NCBI RefSeq assembly: GCF_900103985.1 | Contig: NZ_FNIE01000007.1 | Coordinates: 1-64,000 of the forward strand | Direction of reading: 5' to 3' | Source of the DNA: Actinacidiphila guanduensis | GTDB lineage: Bacteria; Actinomycetota; Actinomycetes; Streptomycetales; Streptomycetaceae | Length of the DNA stretch: 64,000 nt | In this document: positions 20,901 to 30,100 of the stretch, one piece after another | Position numbering within the stretch: the stretch's first letter is position 1 | Layout of the letters: each line of letters opens with the position of its first letter | The notes under the pieces: model-generated | The model's input: only the letters and a program-made list of their open reading frames with translations | Told to the model about the DNA's origin: nothing | The model's database searches: none | Translations under genes and position numbers: made by a program

Positions 20901-22912
20901 AGATGGCCATCACCTCCTCGGGCGCCTGGGAGTCGGTCAAGCGCCACTTCCGCGAGACCGGCCACAACACCCAGGAAGAGGACTTCACGGTCGTCGGCAT
21001 CGGCGACATGTCCGGCGACGTCTTCGGCAACGGCATGCTGCTCTCGGAGCACATCCGGCTGGTGGCCGCCTTCGACCACCGGCACATCTTCCTCGACCCC
21101 AACCCGGACGCGGCCACCTCCTACGCCGAGCGGCGCCGGATGTTCGAGCTGCCCCGCTCCTCCTGGGCCGACTACGACACCTCGCTGATCTCCGCGGGCG
21201 GCGGCGTCTACCCCCGCACCGCCAAGGCGATCCCGATCTCGGCGGCCGTGCGCGCGGCCCTGGGCATCGAGTCCAAGGCGGCCAAGCTCACCCCGGCCGA
21301 GCTGATGAAGGCGATCCTGCGGGCCCCGGTGGACCTGCTGTGGAACGGTGGCATCGGCACCTACGTCAAGGCGTCCACCGAGACGCACGCCGATGTGGGC
21401 GACAAGGCCAACGACGCGATCCGCATCGACGGCACGGACCTGCGGGTCAAGGTGGTCGGCGAGGGCGGCAACCTGGGCTTCACCCAGCTGGGCCGGATCG
21501 AGTTCGCCCGGTTCGGCGGCCCCGACGGCTCCGGCGGCCGGATCAACACCGACGCCATCGACAACAGCGCCGGCGTGGACGCCTCCGACCACGAGGTCAA
21601 CATCAAGATCCTGCTCAACCGCAGCGTCACCGACGGCGACCTCACCGTGAAGCAGCGCAACGCTCTGCTCGCCGAGATGACCCACGAGGTCGGCGACCTG
21701 GTGCTGCGCAACAACTACGCGCAGAACGTGGCGCTGGCCAACAGCATGGCCCAGGCGCCCAGCCTGCTCCACGCCCACCAGCGGTTCATCCGCCGGCTGG
21801 AGAAGGAGGGCAAGCTCGACCGGGCGCTGGAGTTCCTGCCCACCGACCGGCAGATCCGCGAGCGGCTCGCGGCCGGCACCGGCCTCACCCAGCCCGAGAT
21901 GGCGGTGATCCTCGCCTACGCCAAGATCACCGTCGCCGAGGAGCTGATCCGCACCGACCTGCCCGACGACCCGTACCTGAAGTCGCTGCTGCACGCGTAC
22001 TTCCCCGTCGCCCTGCGCGAGCGCTTCACCGCCCAGATCGACCACCACGCCCTGCACCGCGAGATCGTCACCACCGTGCTGGTCAACGACACGGTGAACA
22101 CCGGCGGCACCACCTTCCTGCACCGCTTCCGCGAGGAGATCGGCGCCACCACCGAGGAGATCGTGCGCGCGCACACCGCCGCCCGGACGATCTTCGACCT
22201 CGGCCCGATCTGGGACGCGGTCGAAGCGCTGGACAACACGGTGCCGGCCGCCGTGCAGACCAGGGTGCGGCTGCACTCGCGACGGCTGGTCGAGCGTGCC
22301 ACCCGCTGGCTGCTCAACAACCGCCTGCAGCCGCTGCAGATCGCCGAGACCATCGACTTCTTCGGCGAAGGCGTGGCCGCGGTCTGGTCGCACCTGCCCA
22401 AGCTGCTGCGCGGCGCCGACCTGAAGTGGTACGAGTCGCTGCACGACGAACTGGTCGAGGCCGGGGTGCCGGACGAGCTGGCGACGAGGGTCGCCGGGTT
22501 CTCCTCGGCGTTCCCCGCCCTGGACATCGTGGACGTGGCGCGGCGGGCCGACCGCGAGCCGCTGGACGTCGCCGAGATCTACTTCGACCTCGCCGACCGG
22601 CTGGGCATCACCCAGCTGCTGGACCGCATCACCCGGCTGCCGCGTGACGACCGCTGGCAGTCGATGGCCCGCGCCGCCATCCGCGAGGACCTCTTCGCCG
22701 CACACGCCGCCCTCACGGCCGACGTGCTGGGCGCGGGCGAGCCCGGGGCCACCCCCGAGCAGCGCTACCAGGCGTGGGAGAACCGCAACTCCGGGCTGGT
22801 CACCCGGGCCCGCACCACGCTGGAGGAGATCCAGGGCTCGGAGGAGTTCGACCTGGCGAGCCTGTCGGTCGCGATGCGGACCTTCCGCACGCTCCTGCGC
22901 ACCCACCGCTGA
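17915..22912 (+). CDS. gdh: NAD-specific glutamate dehydrogenase, large (180-kDa) class
   Basis: 1665 residues; ATG 17915 is preceded by AGGAGTCAGAGGA. It deaminates glutamate to 2-oxoglutarate with NAD+. This L_180 class was first described in Streptomyces clavuligerus. The N-terminal ~700 residues hold ACT-like regulatory regions. The dehydrogenase core starts near residue 855, with GGLRWSDRREDFRTEVLG and the glutamate-binding lysine region QMVKNTVIVPVGAKGGFVGK. A nucleotide-binding region follows (VVGIGDMSGDVFGNGML). The C-terminal ~500 residues are helical and class-specific. It is monocistronic, ending at a long hairpin. Confidence 0.96.
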   Translation: MQTKLDDAKAELLEQAVRAGENSPAGGQPGQGLDTEALTEYLRRYYLHSAPEDLIDRDPVDVYGAAVSHHRLAENRPQGTANVRVHTPTVEQNGWQCSHTVVEVVTDDMPFLVDSVTNALTQANRAIHVVVHPQFHVRRDVTGKLLEVIGSARGRSADEVLPHDVLVESWIHVEIDRETDREDLKQITADLRRVLSDVRESVEDWTKMRQAALSIADELAATPPPGLPEQEASEAWELMRWLADDHFTFLGYREYELTTDPGPDDTAEDVLVAVPGTGLGILRSDPRHPHADGTHPGHPGHPSSPSFSRLPADARKKAREHRLLVLTKANSRSTVHRPSYLDYIGVKKFDAEGNVVGERRFLGLFSSSAYTESVRRVPVVRRKVEEVLAGSGYRTDSHDGRDLLQILETYPRDELFQTGVDELRSIVTSVLYLQERRQLRLYLRQDEYGRYFSALVYLPRDRYTTAVRLRLTRILQEELGGRSVDFTAWNTESVLSRLHFVIRVDPGTTLPELTDADVERIEGRLVAAARSWADGFAEALNAECGEERAAELIRRYADAFPDGYRADFAPRVAVADLQHIETLGADDFTLSLYEPVSAAPGERRFKIYRTGAPVSLSAVLPVLQRLGVEVVDERPYEVRRSDDTRAWVYDFGLRLDPPAAAGPDAPTLADLGDDARERFQEAFAATWTDRAENDGFNSLVLRAGLDWRQAMVLRAYAKYLRQAGSTFSQDYMEDTLRTNVHTTRLLVNLFQARLSPDHQKAGSELTDGILEELEGALDQVASLDEDRILRSFLTLIKATLRTNYFQRGADGQPHPYLSIKFDPQAIPDLPAPRPAYEIWVYSPRVEGVHLRFGKVARGGLRWSDRREDFRTEVLGLVKAQMVKNTVIVPVGAKGGFVGKRLPDPAADRDAWLAEGIASYKTFISGLLDITDNLVGGQVVPPADVVRHDGDDTYLVVAADKGTASFSDIANEVAVSYGFWLGDAFASGGSVGYDHKKMAITSSGAWESVKRHFRETGHNTQEEDFTVVGIGDMSGDVFGNGMLLSEHIRLVAAFDHRHIFLDPNPDAATSYAERRRMFELPRSSWADYDTSLISAGGGVYPRTAKAIPISAAVRAALGIESKAAKLTPAELMKAILRAPVDLLWNGGIGTYVKASTETHADVGDKANDAIRIDGTDLRVKVVGEGGNLGFTQLGRIEFARFGGPDGSGGRINTDAIDNSAGVDASDHEVNIKILLNRSVTDGDLTVKQRNALLAEMTHEVGDLVLRNNYAQNVALANSMAQAPSLLHAHQRFIRRLEKEGKLDRALEFLPTDRQIRERLAAGTGLTQPEMAVILAYAKITVAEELIRTDLPDDPYLKSLLHAYFPVALRERFTAQIDHHALHREIVTTVLVNDTVNTGGTTFLHRFREEIGATTEEIVRAHTAARTIFDLGPIWDAVEALDNTVPAAVQTRVRLHSRRLVERATRWLLNNRLQPLQIAETIDFFGEGVAAVWSHLPKLLRGADLKWYESLHDELVEAGVPDELATRVAGFSSAFPALDIVDVARRADREPLDVAEIYFDLADRLGITQLLDRITRLPRDDRWQSMARAAIREDLFAAHAALTADVLGAGEPGATPEQRYQAWENRNSGLVTRARTTLEEIQGSEEFDLASLSVAMRTFRTLLRTHR

Positions 22913-22986
22913 TCAGCGCGGCCCGCTGAGTCGCGGCCGCCACCGGGCCGGACCCACCGAGCCGGGCCCGGCGAACGGACCGAACC

Positions 22987-23029
22987 GGTGGGCCGTCCAT
23001 ACGCACGCGCTGCGTGTGGACGGCCCACC
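22987..23029. terminator. Bidirectional terminator between gdh and ABC permease
   Basis: A 19-bp stem (22987-23005 with 23011-23029, one G-U pair) with a 5-nt loop, between convergent genes. Confidence 0.8.
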
Positions 23030-23053
23030 GCCGTCTTTGCCCGGCGTCCGCCG

Positions 23054-23983
23054 CTACTTCACCGCTCCCGCCATCACGCCGGAGACGAACTGCCGCTGGA
23101 AGGCGAAGAAGACGATCAGCGGTACCACCATCGACAAGAAGGCGCCCGGCGCCAGGATGTCGACGTTGTCGCTGAACTGCCGCACCTGCTGCTGCAGCGC
23201 CACCGTGATCGGCTGGGAGTCGCTGTTGGCGAAGATCAGCGCCACCAGCATGTCGTTCCAGACCCACAGGAACTGGAAGATGCCGAGCGAGGCGATGGCC
23301 GGCCCGCCCAGCGGCAGCACCACCCGGGCGAACAGCCGCAGTTCGCCCGCGCCGTCCAGCCGGGCGGCCTCCAGCAGTTCGCGCGGGATCTCGGCGAAGA
23401 AGTTCCGCAGCAGGAAGATCGCGAACGGCAGCCCGAAGGCGGTGTGGAAGAGCACCACCCCGGAGATGTCACCGAAGATCCCGATCTGCCCGAACAGCTT
23501 GGCCACCGGCACCAGCGCGACCTGCACCGGCACGACCAGCATGGCCACCACGGCGAGGAACCACCAGTCGCGGCCGGGGAAGTCCATCCAGGCGAAGGCG
23601 TACCCGGCCAGCGACCCGATCGCCACCACCAGCAGCGTGGCCGGCACCGTGATCAGCACCGTGTTCCACAGGGAGTCGGTGATGGCGTGGTTGTCCAGCA
23701 GGCTGCGGTAGTTGGTCACGGTCAGCTGCGAGGGCGCGGTGAAGACCTTCCACCAGCCGCTGACCGCGATGTCCTGCGGGGTGCGCAGGCTGGACAGGAG
23801 CAGCCCGACCGTCGGCAGCAGCCAGAACAGCGCCACCACCAGCAGGACGATCCGCACAACGCCGCCGCCCGCGGCCGCCGCCAGCCGGGCGGGAAGCCCT
23901 CCCCGGCGCCTCCGCCGGGTGGGCGCCCGGTCCTGCCGCGCGGCCGGCGGCGCCGTCCCCGCGGCTGTCGCGTCCGCGCTCAT
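23054..23983 (-). CDS. Carbohydrate ABC transporter permease (MalG type)
   Basis: 309 residues from ATG 23983, overlapping the upstream permease stop by 4 nt (ATGA). An Arg-rich cytoplasmic head precedes six membrane segments. The EAA loop that contacts the ATPase reads EIPRELLEAARLDGAGELRLFARVVLPL. The C-terminus FQRQFVSGVMAGAVK is typical of CUT1 sugar importers. It pairs with the permease and binding protein upstream. No ATPase is encoded here; Streptomyces CUT1 systems usually share the unlinked ATPase MsiK. Confidence 0.93.
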   Translation of the reverse strand: MSADATAAGTAPPAARQDRAPTRRRRRGGLPARLAAAAGGGVVRIVLLVVALFWLLPTVGLLLSSLRTPQDIAVSGWWKVFTAPSQLTVTNYRSLLDNHAITDSLWNTVLITVPATLLVVAIGSLAGYAFAWMDFPGRDWWFLAVVAMLVVPVQVALVPVAKLFGQIGIFGDISGVVLFHTAFGLPFAIFLLRNFFAEIPRELLEAARLDGAGELRLFARVVLPLGGPAIASLGIFQFLWVWNDMLVALIFANSDSQPITVALQQQVRQFSDNVDILAPGAFLSMVVPLIVFFAFQRQFVSGVMAGAVK

Positions 23984-25446
23984 CGCTGCCGCTCCCTTCG
24001 CAGCCGACGGATGTTGAAGACCATGACGGGCACCACGAGCAGCAGCAGGATGACGCCGATCGCACTGCCGACGCCGAGGTCGTCCCCGCCGCCGAAGGAC
24101 TCCAGATAGAGCTGCAGGGCGAGGACGTTGGCGTTGGACTGGGTGTTGCCGGGCGCGATGATGTAGACGAGGTCGAAGATCTTCAGCACGTTGATCATCA
24201 GGGTGACCATCACCACGACCAGCACCGGTGCCAGCAGCGGCACCGTGATCCGCCGGAAGACCTGCCACTCGCCGGCGCCGTCCACCCGCGCCTGCTCCAG
24301 CAGTTCGCGCGGCACCCCGGCCAGGCCCGCGGCGATCAGCACCATGGCGAAGCCGGCCCACATCCAGATGTAGGAGGCGATGATCGAGGGGGTGACGAGG
24401 TCGGGGCCGAGCCAGTTGACGCCGTTGTACTTCCCGGAGAAGTTCGAGGCGGGCAGCCGCAGGTGGGCGCCGGCGGCGCTGCCGGGCAGCGTGTAGACGC
24501 CGTCCTTGCCCGACTTCGCCGAGGCGACCACCTTCCCGCCCTTGACCGCCTCGACCTTCACCCCCGACAGCGCTTTCTCCCCCGGGTCGATGATGTCGGG
24601 CTTCCCGGTGCCGCCGGGCCGGAAGTCCAGCCAGACCGTGCCGGTGACCTTGCCGGGCGCAGCCGGCGCGGGCCTGGCCTGCCCGGCGCCCGCGGGCAGC
24701 TTGTTCTGCGGAATGCCGACCAGCGGCAGGTTCGCCGAGGTGCCGGTCCGCGCGGTCGAGGCGGCGGTGAAGGAGCCGCCCGCGGTGGGCTTCAGGTCGC
24801 TGTTCGGGCGCGGCCGGGCCCCGGGATAGGCGGAGTTGCTGGTGAAGGTGTCGTGCACGGCCACCACCACGGCGTTGGCGACGCCGCGCGAGGGGTCCTG
24901 CTCGTAGACCAGCCGGAAGATGATGCCGGCGGCGAGCATCGAGATCGCCATCGGCATGAAGACCACGAGCTTGAACGCCGTTCCCCAGCGCACCCGTTCG
25001 GTGAGTACCGCGAAGACCAGGCCGAGGGCGGTCGCCACGGTGGGCGCCACCAGGACCCAGATCGCGTTGTTGCGCACCGCGGTGAGGATGCCGTGGTCGC
25101 TGAAGACGGTGCCGAAGTTCTTCAGGCCGACGAAGGAGGTGCCGTCGGCGTCGAACAGGCTGCGGTAGACGGTGTACCCGATGGGGTAGGCCACCAGCGC
25201 GCCGAGCAGTACCAGCGCGGGCAGCATGAAGAGCGCGGCGATCCACGGCCGGGTGCCGGTGACGCTGCGCAGCACGCGCGGCCCCCTGCCGGAAGCCCCG
25301 CCCGGACCCGGGCCGGCCGCGCGCGGTCCCGGCACGGTGGCCGAGGGGCCGGAGGGGCCGGAGGGGGCCGCACCGGAGGTGCCGCCCCCTGCCGCTGCCG
25401 GACCGCCCGCCCCGGGTACGGACCCGGGTACAGAGGCGTCAGCCAT
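23980..25446 (-). CDS. Sugar ABC transporter permease (MalF type) with inserted SdrD-B-like domain
   Basis: 488 residues against ~300-330 for typical CUT1 permeases. An Ala/Gly/Pro-rich head (1-60) is followed by TM1 (~68-90) and further membrane helices. The EAA loop GVPRELLEQARVDGAGEWQVFRRITVPLL is at ~377-405. Between the third and fourth membrane segments lies a ~150-residue extracellular insert (~195-345). Its core, from GTVWLDF through ALSGVKVEAVKGGKVV to DGVYTLPG, has the pattern of SdrD-B/Cna-B beta-sandwich repeats. The location corresponds to the P2 loop of E. coli MalF, which contacts the binding protein. Confidence 0.9.
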   Translation of the reverse strand: MADASVPGSVPGAGGPAAAGGGTSGAAPSGPSGPSATVPGPRAAGPGPGGASGRGPRVLRSVTGTRPWIAALFMLPALVLLGALVAYPIGYTVYRSLFDADGTSFVGLKNFGTVFSDHGILTAVRNNAIWVLVAPTVATALGLVFAVLTERVRWGTAFKLVVFMPMAISMLAAGIIFRLVYEQDPSRGVANAVVVAVHDTFTSNSAYPGARPRPNSDLKPTAGGSFTAASTARTGTSANLPLVGIPQNKLPAGAGQARPAPAAPGKVTGTVWLDFRPGGTGKPDIIDPGEKALSGVKVEAVKGGKVVASAKSGKDGVYTLPGSAAGAHLRLPASNFSGKYNGVNWLGPDLVTPSIIASYIWMWAGFAMVLIAAGLAGVPRELLEQARVDGAGEWQVFRRITVPLLAPVLVVVMVTLMINVLKIFDLVYIIAPGNTQSNANVLALQLYLESFGGGDDLGVGSAIGVILLLLVVPVMVFNIRRLRRERQR

Positions 25447-25452
25447 CGGCGA

Positions 25453-26859
25453 TCAGCCCCCGTACGCCTTGGCCGCGTCGGCCTCCAGCTTCGCCTGGGC
25501 GCCGGCGACGTCCTTGGGTTTGGCGAGGAAGTCCTGCAGGTCCTTCCACTCGCCCTGGCCCTTGGTGCCGCCGAAGGCGGCCGGCGCCTGGTCGGACATG
25601 TCGAAGCGGAAGTCGTCGCCGGAGGCGATCAGCGCCTGGGCGATGCTGCGCTGCACCGCGTCGGGGTAGGCCGAGAACGGCAGCGACTTGTTCGGCGAGA
25701 GGTAGCCGCCGCTGGACGCCCAGATCTTCGCGGCGTCGGTGGAGCCGACGAAGGTGAGCAGCGCCTGCGTGGCGGGGCGGTCGGTGAGGGCGACGGCCAC
25801 GTCGCCGCCGCTGACCACCGGCGGCTTTCCGGTGCCGACCGCCGGGAACGGGAACACCTTGGCGTCCGTGCCGACCTTCGCCTTGGTGTTGGCGGTGATG
25901 AAGGAGGCGACGAAGTCGGCCTCGTAGACCATCGCGGCCTTCGGCGGGTTCCCGGTGAAGACCTGGGTGACCGACTTGGGGAAGTCGGCGGCCAGCGCCC
26001 CGCTGGTGCCGCCCGCGACCAGGTCCTTGTTGCCGAACAGTTGCGCCAGGGTGGTCAGCGCCGTCTTCACCGACGGGTCGGTCCACTTGATGGTGTGGGC
26101 GGCCAGGGCGTCGTACTTCTGCGGGCCGGCCTGCGAGAGGTAGATGTTCTCGAACCAGTCGGTCAGGGTCCAGCCGTCGGCGCCGCCGATCGACACCGCG
26201 GGGGTGCCGGACTCGAAGACGGTCTCGGCGGTCTTCAGGAAGTCCGCCCACGTCTTGGGCACGGTGGCCCCGGCGTTGGCGAAGGCCGCGGCGTTGTACC
26301 AGATCAGCGACTTGTTGGCGACCTTGGCGTAGATGCCGTACTGCTTGCCCTTCCACGCGCCCAGGTTCTGCCAGCCCTTGGAGAAGTTCTTGGTCAACTG
26401 GGCCTGGGCGGCCGGGCCGAGCGGTTTGAGCCAGCCCTTGTCGGCGAACTGGTGCAGCACGCCGTTCTGGGCGAGGAACGCCACGTCCGGCGGGGCGCCG
26501 CCCTCGATCTTGGTGCCGAGGAACGTGGACTGGCTGTCGCCGGTCGGCACGAACGTGGACTTGGCGCCGGTGCGCTTGTCGAACGCGTCGAGGACCTTCT
26601 GGAACGCCTTCTGCTCCGGGCCGGTCCACACCGCCGCGACCTCGAGCTTCTGGCCGTGCAGATCGGGGAGTTGCAGACCGTCCGAGGACGGGGCGCTCGC
26701 CGACGGCGAGGACTTCGCGTCGTCCTTGTTCCCCTTGCCGCCGCCCCCGCCGCAGGCCGCGGTGGTCAGGGCCAGCGCCGAGGCGGCGACGACGGCGAGC
26801 GCGATACGGGTCGTTCCACGGTGTGCGTGCGCGGTGCGTGTGCGCTTCAAGGTACGCAT
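25453..26859 (-). CDS. Extracellular sugar-binding lipoprotein of ABC importer
   Basis: 468 residues from ATG 26859. The signal peptide has twin basic stretches and lipobox LTTAAC (C36), followed by a Gly/Lys/Ser linker. The mature part is a family 1 solute-binding protein (GAPPDVAFLAQNGVLHQFADKGWLKPL; GIYAKVANKSLIWYNAAAFANAG). It is the first gene of a three-gene operon, 6 nt from the MalF-type permease. The substrate is not evident; no glycosidase or LacI regulator is adjacent to suggest it. Confidence 0.93.
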   Translation of the reverse strand: MRTLKRTRTAHAHRGTTRIALAVVAASALALTTAACGGGGGKGNKDDAKSSPSASAPSSDGLQLPDLHGQKLEVAAVWTGPEQKAFQKVLDAFDKRTGAKSTFVPTGDSQSTFLGTKIEGGAPPDVAFLAQNGVLHQFADKGWLKPLGPAAQAQLTKNFSKGWQNLGAWKGKQYGIYAKVANKSLIWYNAAAFANAGATVPKTWADFLKTAETVFESGTPAVSIGGADGWTLTDWFENIYLSQAGPQKYDALAAHTIKWTDPSVKTALTTLAQLFGNKDLVAGGTSGALAADFPKSVTQVFTGNPPKAAMVYEADFVASFITANTKAKVGTDAKVFPFPAVGTGKPPVVSGGDVAVALTDRPATQALLTFVGSTDAAKIWASSGGYLSPNKSLPFSAYPDAVQRSIAQALIASGDDFRFDMSDQAPAAFGGTKGQGEWKDLQDFLAKPKDVAGAQAKLEADAAKAYGG

Positions 26860-27127
26860 GTAGCCATCCCCTCAGTCCCGTGGCGACTGTCCTACGCCCG
26901 TCGTCACGGAGCTCGCAAGGGCGTGCGCACTGCGTCAGGGGTCATCGTGACCGGGCCGTGACCTGTGCCGAAACCTCCGATCTGACGAGCGGTCAGCTCG
27001 GCTGGTGATCGGTCGTCAGCGGGCTGCCGATCGGCCCCGGGCGGTGCCGGTCGGTCCGGGCGACGCGTTCGGTCCCAGGTGGCGCCGGTGGTCCCCCGGA
27101 CGGTGACCGGCCTCGCCGTCGAGGCAG
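26860..27127. other. Intergenic region upstream of the sugar-importer operon
   Basis: No gene is visible. Two small dyads may be operators: GGTCA-tcg-TGACC (26940-26952) and CTGAC-n5-GTCAG (26982-26996), about 80-135 bp upstream of the binding-protein start. No confident -10/-35 pair was found on the minus strand. Confidence 0.35.
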
Positions 27128-27162
27128 CGGTCCGACCATCCAGCAGGGCGATGGCCGGACCG
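27128..27162 (-). terminator. Hairpin after the FHA-FtsK gene
   Basis: Outer arms CGGTCCG (27128-27134) and CGGACCG (27156-27162), inner arms CCATC (27136-27140) and GATGG (27150-27154), one mismatch between them and a 9-nt loop. It begins 5 nt after the stop of the minus-strand gene, as expected for its terminator. Confidence 0.55.
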
Positions 27163-27166
27163 ATGG

Positions 27167-30100
27167 TCAGATGAGCGGCCGGCCCAGCGCGCCCGCCGCC
27201 GCGGCCGCGTCCTCGCCCCGCACCGCGGCCCGCTCCGGCCCGCCCGTCTCCTCCGGTGCCGTCTCCGCGGCCCGCTGCAGCGCGCTGGCCAGTAGCGCCA
27301 GGTCCGTCGGCCCGTTGCCCAGCTCGCGCACCTGCCGGCGGGCCGGCGGATCGCCCATCCGCTCCCACTCCAGGGGGACGACGGTGGGCCGCAGCGTCGC
27401 CGTACGCGGGATGCGGGCGCTGACCCGCGCGGTCTGGAACACCGTCACCGCGCCGCCGGGGCGCCGCAGGTAGCCGCGCCCGGGCAGCGCGTCGTCCAGC
27501 CCGGCCGGGTCCTCCACGTGCACCAGCAGCGCGGCCGACTCCGGGTCCGGCATCCGCAGCGCGATCCGCAGCCGGGCGCGTTCGTCGGCGTCCGTGCCTG
27601 CGGTGCGCTCCGGCCGGCCGGTCGAGGCGAACAGGTGCACCCCGAGCCGCTCGCCCTCCCGGGCCACCGCCTCCAGCGCCCGCACCACGCTGCCGGCCGC
27701 GGGCCGTCCGGTGCTGCCGAGGCCGGGCGCGACCAGGGCGTCGAAGTCGTCCACGACGACGACCAGGCGCGGCAATGCGGGCAGCGCCGTCCGCACGCCG
27801 CCCTGGTGCGGCACGGTGGCCGCCGAGCGGCGGGCGTGCCAGGTGGCGAAGTCCTCCTCGCCGAGCACCTGCGCCCGCCGCTTCAGCTCGGCCGACAGCG
27901 CCTGCGCGAACTCCCGCATCCGCACCGGGTCGGAGGCCACCAGGTGGGTGGAGACGTGCGGCAGGTCCGCGCAGGCGGCCAAGCCCTCGCCGCGCTCCAG
28001 CCCGGCGCCGTCCACCAGCACCAGCGCGAGGCGGTCCGGCCGCTCGGCCGCGGCGAGCGCGGCGGCCAGCGAGCGCAGCAGCTCGGTCTTGCCCGAGCCG
28101 GGCGCGCCGCCCACCATCGCGTGCGGCCCCTCGGCGACCAGGTCCACCGCCACCCGCCCGGCCGCGCCGAGCCCGAGCACGGCGGTGGCCCCCGCCGCGC
28201 CCGCCCTCGCGCCCGCCGCCTCGCCCCAGCGCGAGGCGATCCGGGCGGGGGTGGCCAGCGCCAGGTCCAGCTCGTCCAGCAGCCGCACCGTGCCGGGCAG
28301 GGCGTGCCGCGAGACGACGTCGACGGACCCGGCGTCCGCCTCGCGCAGGGGCGCCAGCGCCCGGGCGAAGTGCTCGGCCCAGGCGGCGGAGACCGCGTCC
28401 AGCACGATCTCGCCGTGCGGCAGCGGGGTGAACGCGGCCGCGTCGGCGGCGGCCGGGTCGGCCGGCCCGACCCGCAGCGTCGTGGCCACGTCGCCGCAGA
28501 CCTCAGCCACCGCGCCGTGCCGTATCGCGGGCGGCTCACCAGGGTCGGCCAGGCACAGCACATGGATGCCCGCCGAGGGGCCGGTGGCCGCTATCCGGGC
28601 CACCACCTCGCGCAACCCGGCCGACCCCGGGTCGCCGTCGACGACCAGCAGCGTGAAGGGGCCCTCGTGCGCGGCGGCCGCGGCGGCGACCGACGCCTGC
28701 GACGCGGCGGCCCAGCCCGGGCCCAGCGGCCCGGCCTCCAGCCGCCGCACCAGCTCGGCGGCGCGCGCCTCGGCCTGGTCGCGGTCGAAGGCGAGCAGCA
28801 GGCGGCAGTCCTGGCCGTGCGCGGGCCGCAGGTGCGGCACCCAGTTGAGCCAGGACCACTCCTCGGTCCGCTCGTCGGCACCGCGGGTGCGGTCCGCCGA
28901 GAGCAGCACGACCTCCAAGGTGGCGGGGGAGTGCAGGGCGCACAGCTGGGCGAGTACGGCCCTGGCCAGGCCGGACAGCCGCGGCCGCGGCCCGGTCAGG
29001 GTGAGCGCCGCGGTCGCGGGCACGCGCAGGTCCACGGTGTACGGCACGGCGGGCAGCACCCGCGAGCCGTCCACCGAGGGCAGGGCGGCGGTGCCCAGCC
29101 GTACGGTCAGGGCGTCCGGGTGGCCGGGGCCGCGCTCCCACAGCCGCCGGCCCGGGCCGAGCGCGGTGAGCAGCACCGCGGCCGGGTCGGGCCAGCGCTC
29201 GCGCAGCGCCTCGGCCTCCGCGCCGCCGTCCTCCTCGGGCCCCGCGCCGCCGTGCCCGGACGAGCCGGCGACCGGGCGGCCGACCGCCAGCCGTCGTGCC
29301 CAGGCCCCTATGGCACCCACCACCCCGCCGCGCGCCTCCGGCTCGCCGAGCGCGCGCCGGGGCTGCTCGCCGGTCGCCCGCCGCCCGCTGCCGGCCACGC
29401 CGTCGCCGGGGGCGGCGATGCCGTGGCCGTACGTCTCCGCGGAGGCGTCGGTGGTGTCGGGGCCGGTGCCGTACGCGTACGGTTCCGCCTCCGCGGAGCC
29501 CGGACCGCCCGCCCACTCGGCCTCCTCGCTGCGGTCCCGCGGGTAGGACTCCGCGGCCGTCGGGCCGCGCTGGGCGGGCAGATCGGGCGCGATCGGCGCG
29601 GTGGGGGCGGGCTGCCAGGGGGAGTCCGGGGCGCCGCCCGCCGGGGCCGGCTCGCTGCCGCGCGGCCAGACCCGCAGGTGGCCGTCGTTGTCGGCCGTGG
29701 TGGAAAGCGGCGGGGCGGTCGCCGGGCGGGGCGGGCTCAGCCGCAGCGAGCTCTCGCCGATCCGCAGCAGGGCGCCGGGCGGGAAGGGCACGGAGTCCTC
29801 GCCGACCGGGCGGCCGGCGAGCACGGTGCCGTTGGTCGACCCGAGGTCGGCGACGGTCACCTCGCCGTCCGGGCCCACGGCGATCCTGCAGTGCACGCGC
29901 GAGACGTCCGGGTCGTCCAGCGGCACGTCGGCGTCCGCCGAGCGCCCGACGTCGGCCTGCCCGCCCTGCAGCAGGTGCACCCCGCCCGCGTCGGGCCCGC
30001 CCACCACATGCAGGGTGGCGAGGTCGGCAGGGGGGCGGCCGTAGTGGCCGAAGCGGCCGTACTGCCCGTGGTCGCCCGGCTGCTCGGCGGGGGCGTGCAG

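Noticed and set aside
17906..22906. A 1666-codon open frame on the minus strand, antisense to the glutamate dehydrogenase gene.
   Set aside because: It is a composition effect of extreme third-position GC; the translation is low-complexity Arg/Val/Gly-rich with no family motif, while the plus strand encodes a full-length recognisable enzyme.
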